Origin: Pseudomonadales bacterium
GTDB taxonomy: Bacteria; Pseudomonadota; Gammaproteobacteria; Pseudomonadales; Azotimanducaceae
Length of the DNA: 64,000 bases
NCBI GenBank assembly: GCA_022827905.1
Contig: JAJEIQ010000014.1
Location: forward strand, 62,001 to 126,000
Direction: 5' to 3'
The position numbers were made by a program, and so were the translations under genes. Within the stretch, counting starts at the first letter, position 1. The number at the start of each line of letters is the position of its first letter. Under the pieces are notes generated by a model. It was not told the DNA's origin, did no database searches, and saw nothing but the letters and a program-made list of their open reading frames with translations. Shown in pieces: positions 24,216 through 33,888 of the stretch.

Positions 24216-25784
24216 TCAAATGCGATGTTGCAATTGTGCCAAGCGCAAGCCGCTGACCCACAGGGCACCAGCGTAGGTGAGGCCGCCCGCTGCCACCAGA
24301 CCCGCCAGCCACGGGACTCGATGCCAAGCGGGCACAGCGAACCAAAACTCGGCGCTCGGCGACAGCGCCGCCAAAACCCCGCCCATAACCAGGGTGGCGG
24401 CCAGCGCACGTGCGCCCGTGCGGGCCAAGGCTGGTGTCGCTTGATAGTAGTCCGCCGCGTGAACGCCGCGCCACAGCAGCCAGAAGTGCACCCAGCCGGC
24501 CGCGGCCGTCGCTAGGGCTAGCCCCACATGGCCGAACCACCAGAAGAGGGAGAGATTGAGCGCCACATTGACGCCGATCGCGGTCAGCGCGAATCGCAAT
24601 GGCGTGCGGGTGTCCCTGTCCGCGAAGAAGGCTGGGGCGAGTATCTTGACTAGCACCAGCGGCAGCGCGCCGCAGGCGAAGGCGCGCAGGGCCAGCGAGG
24701 CCATGGTGGCGTCAATGACGGTCATCTCGCCGTGCAGGAAGATGGTGGCGATCAGCGGTTCCGCCAACAACGCCAAGGCCATCGACGCCGGCAAGCCCAG
24801 CAGGATTCCCATGCGCAGCCCCCAATCCAACGTTCGGCTGAACGCAGCCCGCTGCTCCTCGCCAGCCAGTCTCGACAGGCTCGGCAGCAGCACAGTGCCC
24901 AAGGCCACCGCCACCAAGCCAATGGGCAGCTCCAGCAGGCGATCCGCGTAGTACAGCCAGGCGATGCTGCCGGTGAGCAGCATAGACGCGAGAATGGTAT
25001 CGATCAGGGCGTTCAACTGCCCCGCCGAGGACGCCAACAGGGCCGGAACCAGCAATCGGCCCACTTCCCGGGCACCCTCGTCCCGAACGCTCACCCGAGG
25101 CGCCGCAGCAACCCCGAGACGGGCAACGTTCGGCGCCAAAAAAGCGAATTGAACGACGCCCGCTGCCAACACGCCCCAAGCGAGCGCCGGGGCCATGGCA
25201 GCGCCGGTGCGGGCCGCTTGAATCATGGCCAGCATCAGGCACAGGTTGAGCAGCACCGGGGTGAAGGCCGGTGCCGCGTAGCGCCCGTGGGCGTTGAGGA
25301 TGGCAGCGGCGAAGGCGGTCAGGGAAATGAATCCCAAATAGGGAAAGGTCACGCGCACCAACTCCGCCGTCAGGTCCAACTGGGCTGGGTTGCGCCAAAA
25401 TCCGGGCGCAAAGATGAGCGTCAAGCCTTCGGCAACCAAAACACCGAGGATGACAACGAGTGCCAGCGCCAATCCGAGGTTGCCGCCGATCACGGCAACG
25501 AAGCCCTTGAGCTCGTCCAGCCCGCGGGCGCGGTAGCGCGCCAGAACCGGGACGAAGGCTTGGCTGAAAGCCCCTTCCGCAAACAGGCGACGGAAAAAGT
25601 TGGGAATGCGGAAGGCGACCAGAAAGGCGTCGGCGGCGCCGCTGGCCCCTAGGAAATGGGACAACAGCAGGTCACGGGCAAAGCCGGAGATGCGCGACAG
25701 CAGCGTCATGCCGCTCACCACGGCACCTTGGGCGGTGACGCTGACCGTCTCGGCCGCTGCGCGGGCGTTGCTATCGGTTGACAT
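24216..25784 (-). CDS. murJ: Lipid II flippase MurJ
   Basis: A 522-residue MOP-superfamily membrane protein with about 14 hydrophobic segments, essential for peptidoglycan precursor export. The N-terminus shows SGMTLLSRISGFARDLLLS, FLVAFRIPNFFRRLFAEGAFSQAFVPV, both family signatures including the conserved Arg residues of the central cavity. It is divergent from rpsT with only 60 bp between the starts, the arrangement seen in Pseudomonas. Confidence 0.96.
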   Translation of the reverse strand: MSTDSNARAAAETVSVTAQGAVVSGMTLLSRISGFARDLLLSHFLGASGAADAFLVAFRIPNFFRRLFAEGAFSQAFVPVLARYRARGLDELKGFVAVIGGNLGLALALVVILGVLVAEGLTLIFAPGFWRNPAQLDLTAELVRVTFPYLGFISLTAFAAAILNAHGRYAAPAFTPVLLNLCLMLAMIQAARTGAAMAPALAWGVLAAGVVQFAFLAPNVARLGVAAAPRVSVRDEGAREVGRLLVPALLASSAGQLNALIDTILASMLLTGSIAWLYYADRLLELPIGLVAVALGTVLLPSLSRLAGEEQRAAFSRTLDWGLRMGILLGLPASMALALLAEPLIATIFLHGEMTVIDATMASLALRAFACGALPLVLVKILAPAFFADRDTRTPLRFALTAIGVNVALNLSLFWWFGHVGLALATAAAGWVHFWLLWRGVHAADYYQATPALARTGARALAATLVMGGVLAALSPSAEFWFAVPAWHRVPWLAGLVAAGGLTYAGALWVSGLRLAQLQHRI

Positions 25785-25844
25785 GGCCCATCCTCATCGG
25801 CATATTACCGCGCCTTCCAAAGCCGCACCCTTTAGGAGCGTCCA

Positions 25845-26126
25845 TTGGCCAACAGTCCGCAGTCCCGAAAGCGCGCCCGCCAAGCGGAAACCCGCCGTCG
25901 GCGCAACGCCAGCCAACGGTCCATGGTGCGCACCACCATCAAGAAGGTGCGCGGCGCCATCGCCGACGGCGACGCCAAAGCCGCCGCTGAGGCGCTCGAT
26001 GCGGCGGTGCCCGTTATCGACCGCATGGCCAACCGCGGCATCATGCACCCGAACCAAGCCGCCCGCCACAAGTCCCGGCTGAGCGCCGGCATCAGGAACA
26101 TCGCGCGGAATCAGAATTCGGACTGA
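25845..26126 (+). CDS. rpsT: 30S ribosomal protein S20
   Basis: A 93-residue basic protein: SPQSRKRARQAETRRRRNASQRSMVRT, then KAAAEALDAAVPVIDRMANRGIMHPNQAARHKSRL, the S20 signature. The start is TTG at 25845 with TAGGAG nine nt upstream; a UUG start for rpsT is also known in Escherichia coli, where weak initiation serves autoregulation. It converges with proB, 13 nt between stops. Confidence 0.97.
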   Translation: MANSPQSRKRARQAETRRRRNASQRSMVRTTIKKVRGAIADGDAKAAAEALDAAVPVIDRMANRGIMHPNQAARHKSRLSAGIRNIARNQNSD

Positions 26127-26139
26127 GCCGCAACGCCGG

Positions 26140-27297
26140 TCAAACCAAGACCAAGTTGTCCCGATGCATCAGTTCCGGCTCCAGGACGTAGCCCAGCCGT
26201 GAACGGATGTCGCTGCTGGCAGCGCCGCGAATTTTGAGGGTCTCGGCACTGGAGTAGTTGACCAATCCCTGGGCGATGAGCTCGCCGGTGGCGTTGACGC
26301 AGCGAACCAAGGCGCCGCGGCTAAACTCGCCGCGAACATCCGCCACCCCCACCGGCAGAAGGCTCACGCCCCGGTCGCGCAGCGCCATGGCGGCACCGGC
26401 GTCAAGCACCAACTCCCCCTTGGGCCGCTGCTGTCCGGCAATCCAGCGTTTGCGGGCGACCAGAGGTTCCACTCCCGCCGCCAGCAGGGTGCCCACGGAG
26501 CGGCCGCCAAAAACGTCACTGAGCACGCCGGAGCGGCGGCCATCGGTGACTAGGGTATGGGCGCCGGAGCGTGCCGCTATTCGGGCCGCCTCGATCTTGG
26601 TCACCATGCCCCCGCGGCCGAGTTCCCCGCCCGAACCCGCCCCCGCATCCAGGCTCGGATCGCCGGCCTCGGCATAGGCAATGCGCGCCGCCTGTGGATC
26701 GATGCGCGGATCCGCCTTGTGGACGCCATCCACGTCGGTGAGCACGATTAAGGCGTCCGCCGCCAACAGGCTCGCCACCAATGCCGCCAAGGTGTCGTTG
26801 TCGCCGAAACGGATCTCGTCGGTGGCCACGGTGTCATTCTCATTGACCACCGGCACGACGCCCAGGTCGAGCAGGCGGTTCAATGTGGTTCGCGCATTGA
26901 GGTAGCGGCGGCGGTCGGCCAAGTCCTCATGGGTCAGGAGCACGAGGGCAGTGTGCCGGCCGTGTTCCGCAAAGGCGCTCTCGTAGGCGCCCACCAAGCC
27001 CATTTGCCCCACCGCAGCGGCCGCCTGCAGATTGGGCAGATCCGATGGCGGGCGGCGCCAATCCAGCCGGGCCACGCCCTCCGCTACGGCACCGGAGGAG
27101 ACCAGCAGTATCCTCCGGCCTTGGTTCAACTCGGCAACGATTTCGCCACACCAATGACGGATGTTCCCGTGCGCAGTGCCGGCATCGGGATCCGTCAGCA
27201 GCGAACTGCCGATCTTGATCACCACAAGGCCCGCGGAGGCGACCTTGTCCCGTGCCGCACGCTCGGCGGCTGCTTGTTTCTCGTGCGAATTGGCCAT
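26140..27297 (-). CDS. proB: Glutamate 5-kinase
   Basis: A 385-residue enzyme catalysing the first step of proline synthesis. The amino-acid kinase domain has VVIKIGSSLLTD, VSSGAVAEG, NENDTVATDEIRFGDNDTL and GTGGM-like GRGGMVTKIEAARIAARSG. The C-terminal PUA domain (about 290-385) follows, with KGELVLDAGA and GLVNYSS. The N-terminus is about 15 residues longer than usual. It starts 2 nt after the obg stop, as in the conserved rplU-rpmA-obg-proB order. Confidence 0.95.
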   Translation of the reverse strand: MANSHEKQAAAERAARDKVASAGLVVIKIGSSLLTDPDAGTAHGNIRHWCGEIVAELNQGRRILLVSSGAVAEGVARLDWRRPPSDLPNLQAAAAVGQMGLVGAYESAFAEHGRHTALVLLTHEDLADRRRYLNARTTLNRLLDLGVVPVVNENDTVATDEIRFGDNDTLAALVASLLAADALIVLTDVDGVHKADPRIDPQAARIAYAEAGDPSLDAGAGSGGELGRGGMVTKIEAARIAARSGAHTLVTDGRRSGVLSDVFGGRSVGTLLAAGVEPLVARKRWIAGQQRPKGELVLDAGAAMALRDRGVSLLPVGVADVRGEFSRGALVRCVNATGELIAQGLVNYSSAETLKIRGAASSDIRSRLGYVLEPELMHRDNLVLV

Positions 27298-27299
27298 GT

Positions 27300-28481
<1,182 letters not shown>

Positions 28482-28742
28482 TCAAGGACTCGGCACAACG
28501 GTGACGAACTTGCGCTTTTGCTGGCCCTTCTCGACGAACTTCACCTGTCCGTCAGCGGTGGCGAACAACGTGTAGTCGCGGCCGCAGCCCACGTTCTCCC
28601 CAGCGCGAAAGTGACTGCCTCGTTGGCGCACGATGATGTTGCCGGCGCGCACGAACTGTCCGCCGAAACGCTTCACCCCTAGGCGCTTTGACTCCGAGTC
28701 CCGGCCGTTGCGGGTGCTGCCCCCTGCCTTCTTGTGCGCCAT
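28482..28742 (-). CDS. rpmA: 50S ribosomal protein L27
   Basis: An 86-residue protein: [20 protein letters not shown] with the Gly-rich N-terminal arm that reaches the peptidyl transferase centre, then [22 protein letters not shown]. No N-terminal cleavage extension as in Firmicutes. It lies 49 nt after rplU. Confidence 0.98.
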   Translation of the reverse strand: MAHKKAGGSTRNGRDSESKRLGVKRFGGQFVRAGNIIVRQRGSHFRAGENVGCGRDYTLFATADGQVKFVEKGQQKRKFVTVVPSP

Positions 28743-28791
28743 GACTGTGCCTCCTATCCCTAGTGCGTGCCCTAGTGTGCGCCAAACCCGA

Positions 28792-29115
28792 TCAAGCGGC
28801 CGAGGCCGCTTCGATGCCCGTGACTCGGACCTCGGTGTAGGCTTGGCGATGGCCTTGCCGGCGCATGTAGCCCTTGCGCCGCTTGAACTTGATGACGCGG
28901 ATTTTCTTGCCGCGGCCCTGGGCGACCACCTCGGCGGTCACCCGGCCACCCGCCAACAGTGGCTGGCCGACTTGAACGCCGCTGTCGCCGCCAACCATCA
29001 GCACCTGATCGAAAACCACTTCATCGCCCAGCCCGGCGTCGAGACGCTCAAGCCGAAGCCTTTCGCCCTCGGTAACCCGGTGCTGCTTGCCGCCGCTTAC
29101 AAATACCGCAAACAT
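28792..29115 (-). CDS. rplU: 50S ribosomal protein L21
   Basis: A 107-residue protein with the L21 start [18 protein letters not shown] and the C-terminal signature [28 protein letters not shown] lies close upstream of ATG 29115. It is the first gene of rplU-rpmA-obg-proB; the 131-bp gap to divergent ispB must hold both promoters. Confidence 0.98.
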   Translation of the reverse strand: MFAVFVSGGKQHRVTEGERLRLERLDAGLGDEVVFDQVLMVGGDSGVQVGQPLLAGGRVTAEVVAQGRGKKIRVIKFKRRKGYMRRQGHRQAYTEVRVTGIEAASAA

Positions 29116-29246
29116 TTTCCTACTCCGCTCGTGTCAGCGCTCGTGTAAAATAGCCCAATTGGCGCCGGCACGCCCATGGCCCGAAAGGCCGCGTATTCTA
29201 GAGGCGAAGACATGGAATTACAACGAGACGGGGAGGCGCGGCGGCG

Positions 29247-30284
29247 ATGGCGCTAGGTGGTTCTGCGACAGCGGCGCCGATGAACGACTTCCCTGCGCGG
29301 CCACCAACAGGCGTCAATGCGCTGACGCCGGTGTTGGCCTTGATCGAGGATGACTTCGCGGCGGTTAACTGCCTGATCGCCAACCAATTGACCTCTAGAG
29401 CCGCCTTGGTCGAGGAAATCGGCCACTACCTCATCGAGTCCGGCGGCAAGCGGCTGCGGCCAGCGCTGGTGCTGCTCGCCGCCCGCTGCTGCGAGTACAA
29501 CGGCAAGCGCCACATCGCCTTGGCCACCATCATCGAGTACCTGCACACGGCCACCCTCCTCCACGATGACGTGGTTGACCGCTCCAAGCTGCGCCGCGGG
29601 CGGCTGACAGCCAATTCGCTGTGGGGCAACGCACCCTCGGTTCTGGTGGGCGACTTCCTGTATTCGCGCGCCTTTCAACTCATGGTTGAACTGGACAACC
29701 AGGCCGTGCTGTCCATTCTCGCCGACGCAACCAATCTGATCGCCCAAGGCGAGGTCATGCAGTTCTCCGATGTCGGCAATCTCGGCATCACTGAGGAGCG
29801 CTACATGGAGGTCATCCGCTGCAAATCCGCCCTGCTCTTTCAGGCAGCCGCGCAAAGCGGCGCCGTGCTGGGCGGAGGCAACCCGGAGCAGGTGGCAGCG
29901 CTGCGCAACTTCGGCCTGGAGTTCGGCATGGCCTATCAACTTGTGGACGACTGGCTCGACTATGCCGGTGACGCTAAGTCCATGGGCAAAAACGCCGGCG
30001 ATGACCTCGCCGAAGGCAAGCTCACGCTGCCCCTCATTTTTACACTCGCCAACGGCGCAGGCGCCCAGGTCGATCTGGTGCGCGAAAGCCTAATCAGCCG
30101 CTCAGCCGCCCGCCTTGGTGATGTGCTCAGCGTGGTCAAGGCCAGCGGGGCGCTCGACTACACCCGCGCCGCCGCTGTAAGGCACAGCCAACGGGCGATG
30201 CAATGCCTGGGCGCCCTGCCGAACAACGAATACCGCGAGGCCCTGGCAGCATTCACGGAGTTCGCCCAAGCGCGGATGGCCTAA
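29247..30284 (+). CDS. ispB: Octaprenyl/polyprenyl diphosphate synthase
   Basis: A 345-residue trans-prenyltransferase making the quinone side chain. The first Asp-rich motif is LLHDDVVDRSKLRRG, the second LVDDWLDYAGD; GGKRLRP and GDFLYSRAF are also conserved. ATG 29247 has GGGGAGG upstream; ATG 29280 is an alternative nearer to the usual N-terminus. Divergent from rplU, as in Pseudomonas and Escherichia. Confidence 0.94.
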   Translation: MALGGSATAAPMNDFPARPPTGVNALTPVLALIEDDFAAVNCLIANQLTSRAALVEEIGHYLIESGGKRLRPALVLLAARCCEYNGKRHIALATIIEYLHTATLLHDDVVDRSKLRRGRLTANSLWGNAPSVLVGDFLYSRAFQLMVELDNQAVLSILADATNLIAQGEVMQFSDVGNLGITEERYMEVIRCKSALLFQAAAQSGAVLGGGNPEQVAALRNFGLEFGMAYQLVDDWLDYAGDAKSMGKNAGDDLAEGKLTLPLIFTLANGAGAQVDLVRESLISRSAARLGDVLSVVKASGALDYTRAAAVRHSQRAMQCLGALPNNEYREALAAFTEFAQARMA

Positions 30285-30301
30285 CTCACCGGTACGCTCG
30301 G

Positions 30302-30329
30302 TGCCCGAAGTTGCGCGCAACTTCGGGCA
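30302..30329. terminator. Perfect 28-bp palindrome between convergent genes
   Basis: Bases 30302-30315 (TGCCCGAAGTTGCG) are followed directly by their exact reverse complement. It lies 17 nt after the ispB stop and 6 nt before the stop of the convergent SDR-like gene, so a bidirectional terminator is the simplest reading. There is no T-run on either side, so it may instead be a protein-binding site. Confidence 0.55.
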
Positions 30330-30335
30330 TGGAGC

Positions 30336-30953
30336 TCAAAGTCCAATCGTCAGCGAAGTGCCCGTAACATAGCCTTGGGGGCGGACCAGCAGGCGCCCCA
30401 GCAGAGCGGTCAGGCTAGCCGACGGTTCCCCGCTTGGTTGGCCGGAAACGATCAGCGCGTTGGCGAGCAGGGGTGGCTTGAGCGGCCCACCTTCCGACGC
30501 CGCCACCAAGCTCATCTGCCGCAGCGCCCCGTTGCGGATGTCGGCGGCGAGAGCGGCCTCCTCGCCAGCCGCCGACTCTCCCGTCAGCGCCACCACGTCA
30601 GTCGCCGCCTTGACGCGCTGGCGTTTGGCCAGCTTTAGGTGGAAGTGGTAGCTGGCGATGCTCTCCTCAATGAAATCAGCCATCGCCTCGCCATCCCGCA
30701 GGTCGCGTCCGACGAAGACGAGGGCGTCGGCGCCGTCAATGGCAGCCGCCACCCGGTCCAGCGCCGTACCGACCCGCGCCTCCTCCTTGAGCTCAGCGAT
30801 TTCGAGGCGCACTGCACAATCCGAGCCCACTTCGATGGCCTGCGCGCCCAAGGCTGCCAGGCAGGCCGCCGCCTGATCCCGGAGCGGCTCGGCCTCGCCC
30901 GCCAAGACCACCGTGCGACCGCGAAGGGCGTCAGCTAGCGAGAAATCCGCCAT
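30336..30953 (-). CDS. Degenerate SDR-like protein (probably non-catalytic)
   Basis: A 205-residue protein that I recognise only weakly. The N-terminus RTVVLAGEAEPLRDQAAACLAALGAQAIEVGS has the beta-alpha-beta rhythm of a Rossmann fold but lacks TGxxxGxG. The C-terminus VRPQGYVTGTSLTIGL resembles the last strand of SDR enzymes. No YxxxK is visible. AGGAGG precedes ATG 30953, and the gene overlaps the end of a canonical SDR by 23 nt. In known cases such as BbsC/BbsD an inactive SDR subunit pairs with an active one encoded beside it; that role is an inference here. Confidence 0.55.
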   Translation of the reverse strand: MADFSLADALRGRTVVLAGEAEPLRDQAAACLAALGAQAIEVGSDCAVRLEIAELKEEARVGTALDRVAAAIDGADALVFVGRDLRDGEAMADFIEESIASYHFHLKLAKRQRVKAATDVVALTGESAAGEEAALAADIRNGALRQMSLVAASEGGPLKPPLLANALIVSGQPSGEPSASLTALLGRLLVRPQGYVTGTSLTIGL

Positions 30954-31710
30954 CGGCCAGCACCTCCTGATCTTCGAGTCGAATGGCAGGATCGAGCATC
31001 AGCAGCAGTGTTTCGCCGATCTCCTCCGGTTCCGCCCAGCGCCGCAGCGGGATGGTCTCGGCGAGCTGATTGACCAGCGGCGAATCGCGGCCAATGGCCT
31101 TGTCCACTTGCGGCGTCATGGTGTACCCCGGCAGCAGGCTCTTGACCTGCACCCGGTGCGCCTGTCCGGCGAGCATCCGCTCATAGGCCTGGTTGAGGCC
31201 GGCCATGCCCCCCTTAGTCGCGCAGTAGGCGCTCGCGCCATCCTGGCCCGTGCGGCTCAGTACCGAAGAGACATTGACCGCCATGCCAGGGAAGCCGCGC
31301 GCACTGTGGGACTCCGCAATGATCGGCACGCAGTGCTTGAGCCCGTAGTAGGCGCCGATCAGATTGACCCGCACCAGCGACATCAGGGTCTCGGCAGGGG
31401 TTTCCTCGATGGGGCTCAGATGGGAGATGCCCGCGTTGTTGACCAGAAAGTCGAGGCGTCCGAAGCGCTTGAGGGTCTCCCCGGTGACCCGTTGCCAATC
31501 GGCCTCCGAGCCAACGTCCTGGGGCGTGTAGATCACTTCAAGGCCCAATCCCGCGAAATCCGCTTCGGCCTGCCGGCCATCAGTCTCGGTGCGGGCGGTA
31601 ATAACCACCCGCACACCGGCGCCGCCCAGCGCCGCGGCGCAGCCGTAGCCAATCCCGGTGCTGCCGCCGGTAACGATGGCGACACAATCCCTCAAGCGAT
31701 CCCCGGTCAT
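30931..31710 (-). CDS. Short-chain dehydrogenase/reductase
   Basis: A 259-residue classical SDR. TGGSTGIGYGCAAALG is the nucleotide loop, NNAGIS the structural motif, and SSVLSRTGQDGASAYCATK contains catalytic Ser, Tyr and Lys. RTETDGR after strand 2 suggests NADP(H) preference. It starts 7 nt after the candidate selenoprotein and overlaps the next gene, in a five-gene operon. Substrate unknown. Confidence 0.88.
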   Translation of the reverse strand: MTGDRLRDCVAIVTGGSTGIGYGCAAALGGAGVRVVITARTETDGRQAEADFAGLGLEVIYTPQDVGSEADWQRVTGETLKRFGRLDFLVNNAGISHLSPIEETPAETLMSLVRVNLIGAYYGLKHCVPIIAESHSARGFPGMAVNVSSVLSRTGQDGASAYCATKGGMAGLNQAYERMLAGQAHRVQVKSLLPGYTMTPQVDKAIGRDSPLVNQLAETIPLRRWAEPEEIGETLLLMLDPAIRLEDQEVLADGGFLAS

Positions 31711-31717
31711 CGATTCG

Positions 31718-32062
31718 TTAGCCGAAAATCTCGGTGAACAGGGCTTCGTTGAACCCCACGAGAAGCGTGTCCCCCACCACCATCGTCGGCGCGCGCAGAT
31801 TGCCCGTGGTACCTAGCATGGCCGTCACCGCGGCATCAGAGGTGATGTCAGCGCCGCTGAACTCGCTCAGTTTTCGGCCCTTGGCAACCGCTGCCCGGTC
31901 GGCCTTCTTCAACAGTTCCAACGCGTCGCCGCGCTGCAGCTTGCGGCTGGCGGGAACGGTCTCGGCCACTTCGATGCCTCTGGCCTCCAAAAACTTGGAG
32001 GCTCGTGTGCAGCTCGTTCAGCCGCCGCGGTGGTAGTACCAATCAACAGTCGGTGCAGTCAT
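31718..32062 (-). CDS. Candidate selenoprotein: ArsC/glutaredoxin-like thiol protein with UxxC motif
   Basis: The frame opens at ATG 32062, behind AAGGAG with ideal 7-nt spacing, and reads MTAPTVDWYYHRGG, then TGA (32020-32018), then TSCTRASKFLEARGIEV to a stop at 31718: 114 residues if UGA is decoded. The part after the UGA has the ArsC/Spx-like pattern, including NLRAPTMVVGDTLLVGFNE with the cis-Pro strand. The UGA falls at the first Cys of a CxxC-type motif (U15-T-S-C18). A perfect 8-bp stem with GUUU loop begins 15 nt after the UGA (see 31983-32002). Other genes in the window use TGA as a stop, so code change is excluded. Alternatives are a sequencing error (TGC or TGT read as TGA) or a dead gene; starting at TTG 31990 would discard both redox residues. 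Confidence 0.75.
31983..32002 (-). promoter_or_regulatory. Candidate bacterial SECIS hairpin
   Basis: In the mRNA, GCCUCCAA pairs perfectly with UUGGAGGC around the tetraloop GUUU. The stem begins 15 nt and the loop 23 nt after the in-frame UGA. Bacterial SECIS elements lie inside the coding region just after the UGA, with the apical loop about 16-37 nt away and a G among the first two loop bases; all of this is satisfied. Confidence 0.7.
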
Positions 32063-32149
32063 CGGTTTCTCCTTTCGATTAGCGTAGTTTCCAGATTGGA
32101 TCGTGCCTTCGCAAGGCCACGCATCGCCTTCGGCGGTGCACAGGCCCAG

Positions 32150-32941
32150 CTATCGGTGATCGACGAAGACGTGCTCCTTGGCGAGCCACATGGTGGAGCG
32201 CTTGAAGTCGATGAAGTGGGCCTCATCCGCCACCGCCCGCCGTCCGGCCGCAACCTGCTCCGGCGTTGAACCCATGAGGGCGGCGCGCTCGAACCAGAGT
32301 TCCGCGTGGCCGTCATAGGCCTCAACCTCGGTGCCCCGGGCGCTGGCAAAGGCCCCGTCAAGCGCCTCATCGCGCACCCGATGCACTTGCAGATAGCGCA
32401 AAATGCCGGACCCCGCCGCTTGGCGGCGGATGAGCGGGCCGTGGTTGGCATACCAGTGCTCGTGGGCCTCGCTGAGCGGGAGAGCGGCTTGCATGCGCAG
32501 CGGAAAGTAGAGCTTCACCAAGCCGCTGCGCGGCGTGGCGACTAGGTTCTCCGGCGTCGGATTGACCTGCGGAAACTCGTGGCACAGCCAGAGCGGCGAG
32601 TTGGGCAGGTCGATGAACTTGGCCTCGTCCGCCACCAAGGCCTTGGCAGCGGCGCGGCCAGCGGGGGCGGATGAAGCCTCCATCAGCGCCGCCCGGCTCT
32701 CGAACCAAGCCTCCGCCACGCCGTCGTAGATGGGCTCCATGCCGCCCCGCGCCCGGGCCATGCCGGCCGCGGCGGTGAGCGCCGCCTCATCACGCAGCGT
32801 GTGAACCTGCACATAGCGCAGCATGCCCAATCGGTGGGCGTGGCTGGCCACCAACGGGCCATGCTCCTCCAGCCAGTACTGGTAAAACTCATCGTGGCTG
32901 AGTTTCGGCTGCTTGCGCAGCAGAAAGGTGAGGCGCAACAT
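32150..32941 (-). CDS. Tandem EthD-domain protein
   Basis: A 263-residue protein with two EthD (dimeric alpha/beta barrel) domains. Domain 1 starts LRLTFLLRKQPKLSHDEFYQYW with EEHGPLV and LRYVQVHT; domain 2 at about 140 repeats the pattern (LSEAHEHWYANHGPLI, LRYLQVHRV, YDGHAELWFE). EthD proteins are small accessory or monooxygenase-like proteins in ether and polyketide metabolism. It begins 2 nt after the metallo-hydrolase stop and precedes the candidate selenoprotein. Confidence 0.82.
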   Translation of the reverse strand: MLRLTFLLRKQPKLSHDEFYQYWLEEHGPLVASHAHRLGMLRYVQVHTLRDEAALTAAAGMARARGGMEPIYDGVAEAWFESRAALMEASSAPAGRAAAKALVADEAKFIDLPNSPLWLCHEFPQVNPTPENLVATPRSGLVKLYFPLRMQAALPLSEAHEHWYANHGPLIRRQAAGSGILRYLQVHRVRDEALDGAFASARGTEVEAYDGHAELWFERAALMGSTPEQVAAGRRAVADEAHFIDFKRSTMWLAKEHVFVDHR

Positions 32942-32943
32942 CG

Positions 32944-33888
32944 TTAGCCGCCAGCCCTTTGCAAGCTGGTGTAAGCACGGTTGACGAAGCCGAACGGATC
33001 GCCGAAGGCCTCGTCGAACGGCGCCGTGGGCTTGGCCTCCAGGACCGCTTCAAGGTCGGCACCTTCCGCCATGAGGTCCATGATGGCGGCCCGAACGGTC
33101 TTGAGCATGTCGATGTAGTCCACCAGCGCTTGATGGTCGGTCACCGGGCCGTGGCCCGGGATGACCGTGGTGTCCTCGTCAATTTCGGCGAGCACCGATT
33201 CGCAGAAGTGGATCATGCCGTCGAGGTCGCCGCCGTTGTCTGCGTCGATGAATGGATAGCCCGCGTTGTTGAACACGTCGCCCATGTGGACGGCATTGCG
33301 GCCGCGGAAGATCACCGCCGCATCGCCGGTGGTGTGCGCCGGACCGAAGTGGGCCAAGTCGATCTGCTCGCCGTTGAAGTGGAACTGCATCGTCTCATCG
33401 AAGGTGATCGCCGGCCGGGCGTCCTCCGGATAGGCCTGCTGCTCATACTGCATCGCCACCAGATTGATGATGTGGGCGTCCGCCATCATCCGCCGCGAGT
33501 TGGCTTGGGCCACCAGCCAACTGCCCTGCGGACCTAGGGCCAGGTTGCCCTCCGCATGGTCGAAGTGCCAATGGGTGTTGATGACGAAATCCACCGCGCC
33601 GCCGCCAAGCTCGGAAATCTTGGCTTCAATCTTGGGCACGAGCTGCGGAAACTGATCATCGACGATCAGCACGCCATCTTCGCCGATGCTGACGGCGATG
33701 TTGCCGCCTAGGCCGAACAGGACGTAGAGACCCTCGCCGTGGTGCTCCGCCGTGATCTCGGCGCTATCGAAGTCCCAGCCGAAGGCGCCCATCAACTCAT
33801 CGAGCGTCATCGCGTCATGGGCTAGGGCATGGGACGTTGCAAACGTCAGGCTGGCGGACAACAAGGCCATCGAAACAGTGCTGCGCAT
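32944..33888 (-). CDS. Secreted metallo-beta-lactamase-fold hydrolase
   Basis: A 314-residue protein with a Sec signal peptide (1-23, ending HALAH). THWHFDHAEGN (His106, His108, Asp110, His111) is the dizinc motif; AHTTGDA and PGHGPV supply further metal ligands. Its overall form resembles periplasmic MBL-fold hydrolases rather than true beta-lactamases; substrate unknown. ATG 33888 has GAGGGGG eight nt upstream. It is the first gene of the operon running to 30336 and is divergent from an aminotransferase gene. Confidence 0.87.
   Translation of the reverse strand: MRSTVSMALLSASLTFATSHALAHDAMTLDELMGAFGWDFDSAEITAEHHGEGLYVLFGLGGNIAVSIGEDGVLIVDDQFPQLVPKIEAKISELGGGAVDFVINTHWHFDHAEGNLALGPQGSWLVAQANSRRMMADAHIINLVAMQYEQQAYPEDARPAITFDETMQFHFNGEQIDLAHFGPAHTTGDAAVIFRGRNAVHMGDVFNNAGYPFIDADNGGDLDGMIHFCESVLAEIDEDTTVIPGHGPVTDHQALVDYIDMLKTVRAAIMDLMAEGADLEAVLEAKPTAPFDEAFGDPFGFVNRAYTSLQRAGG

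Noticed and set aside
31718-31990. Simple 90-residue protein starting at TTG 31990
   Set aside because: It has no ribosome binding site and would lack the redox motif; the upstream ATG 32062 has an ideal one, which makes UGA decoding (or a sequence error) the better reading.
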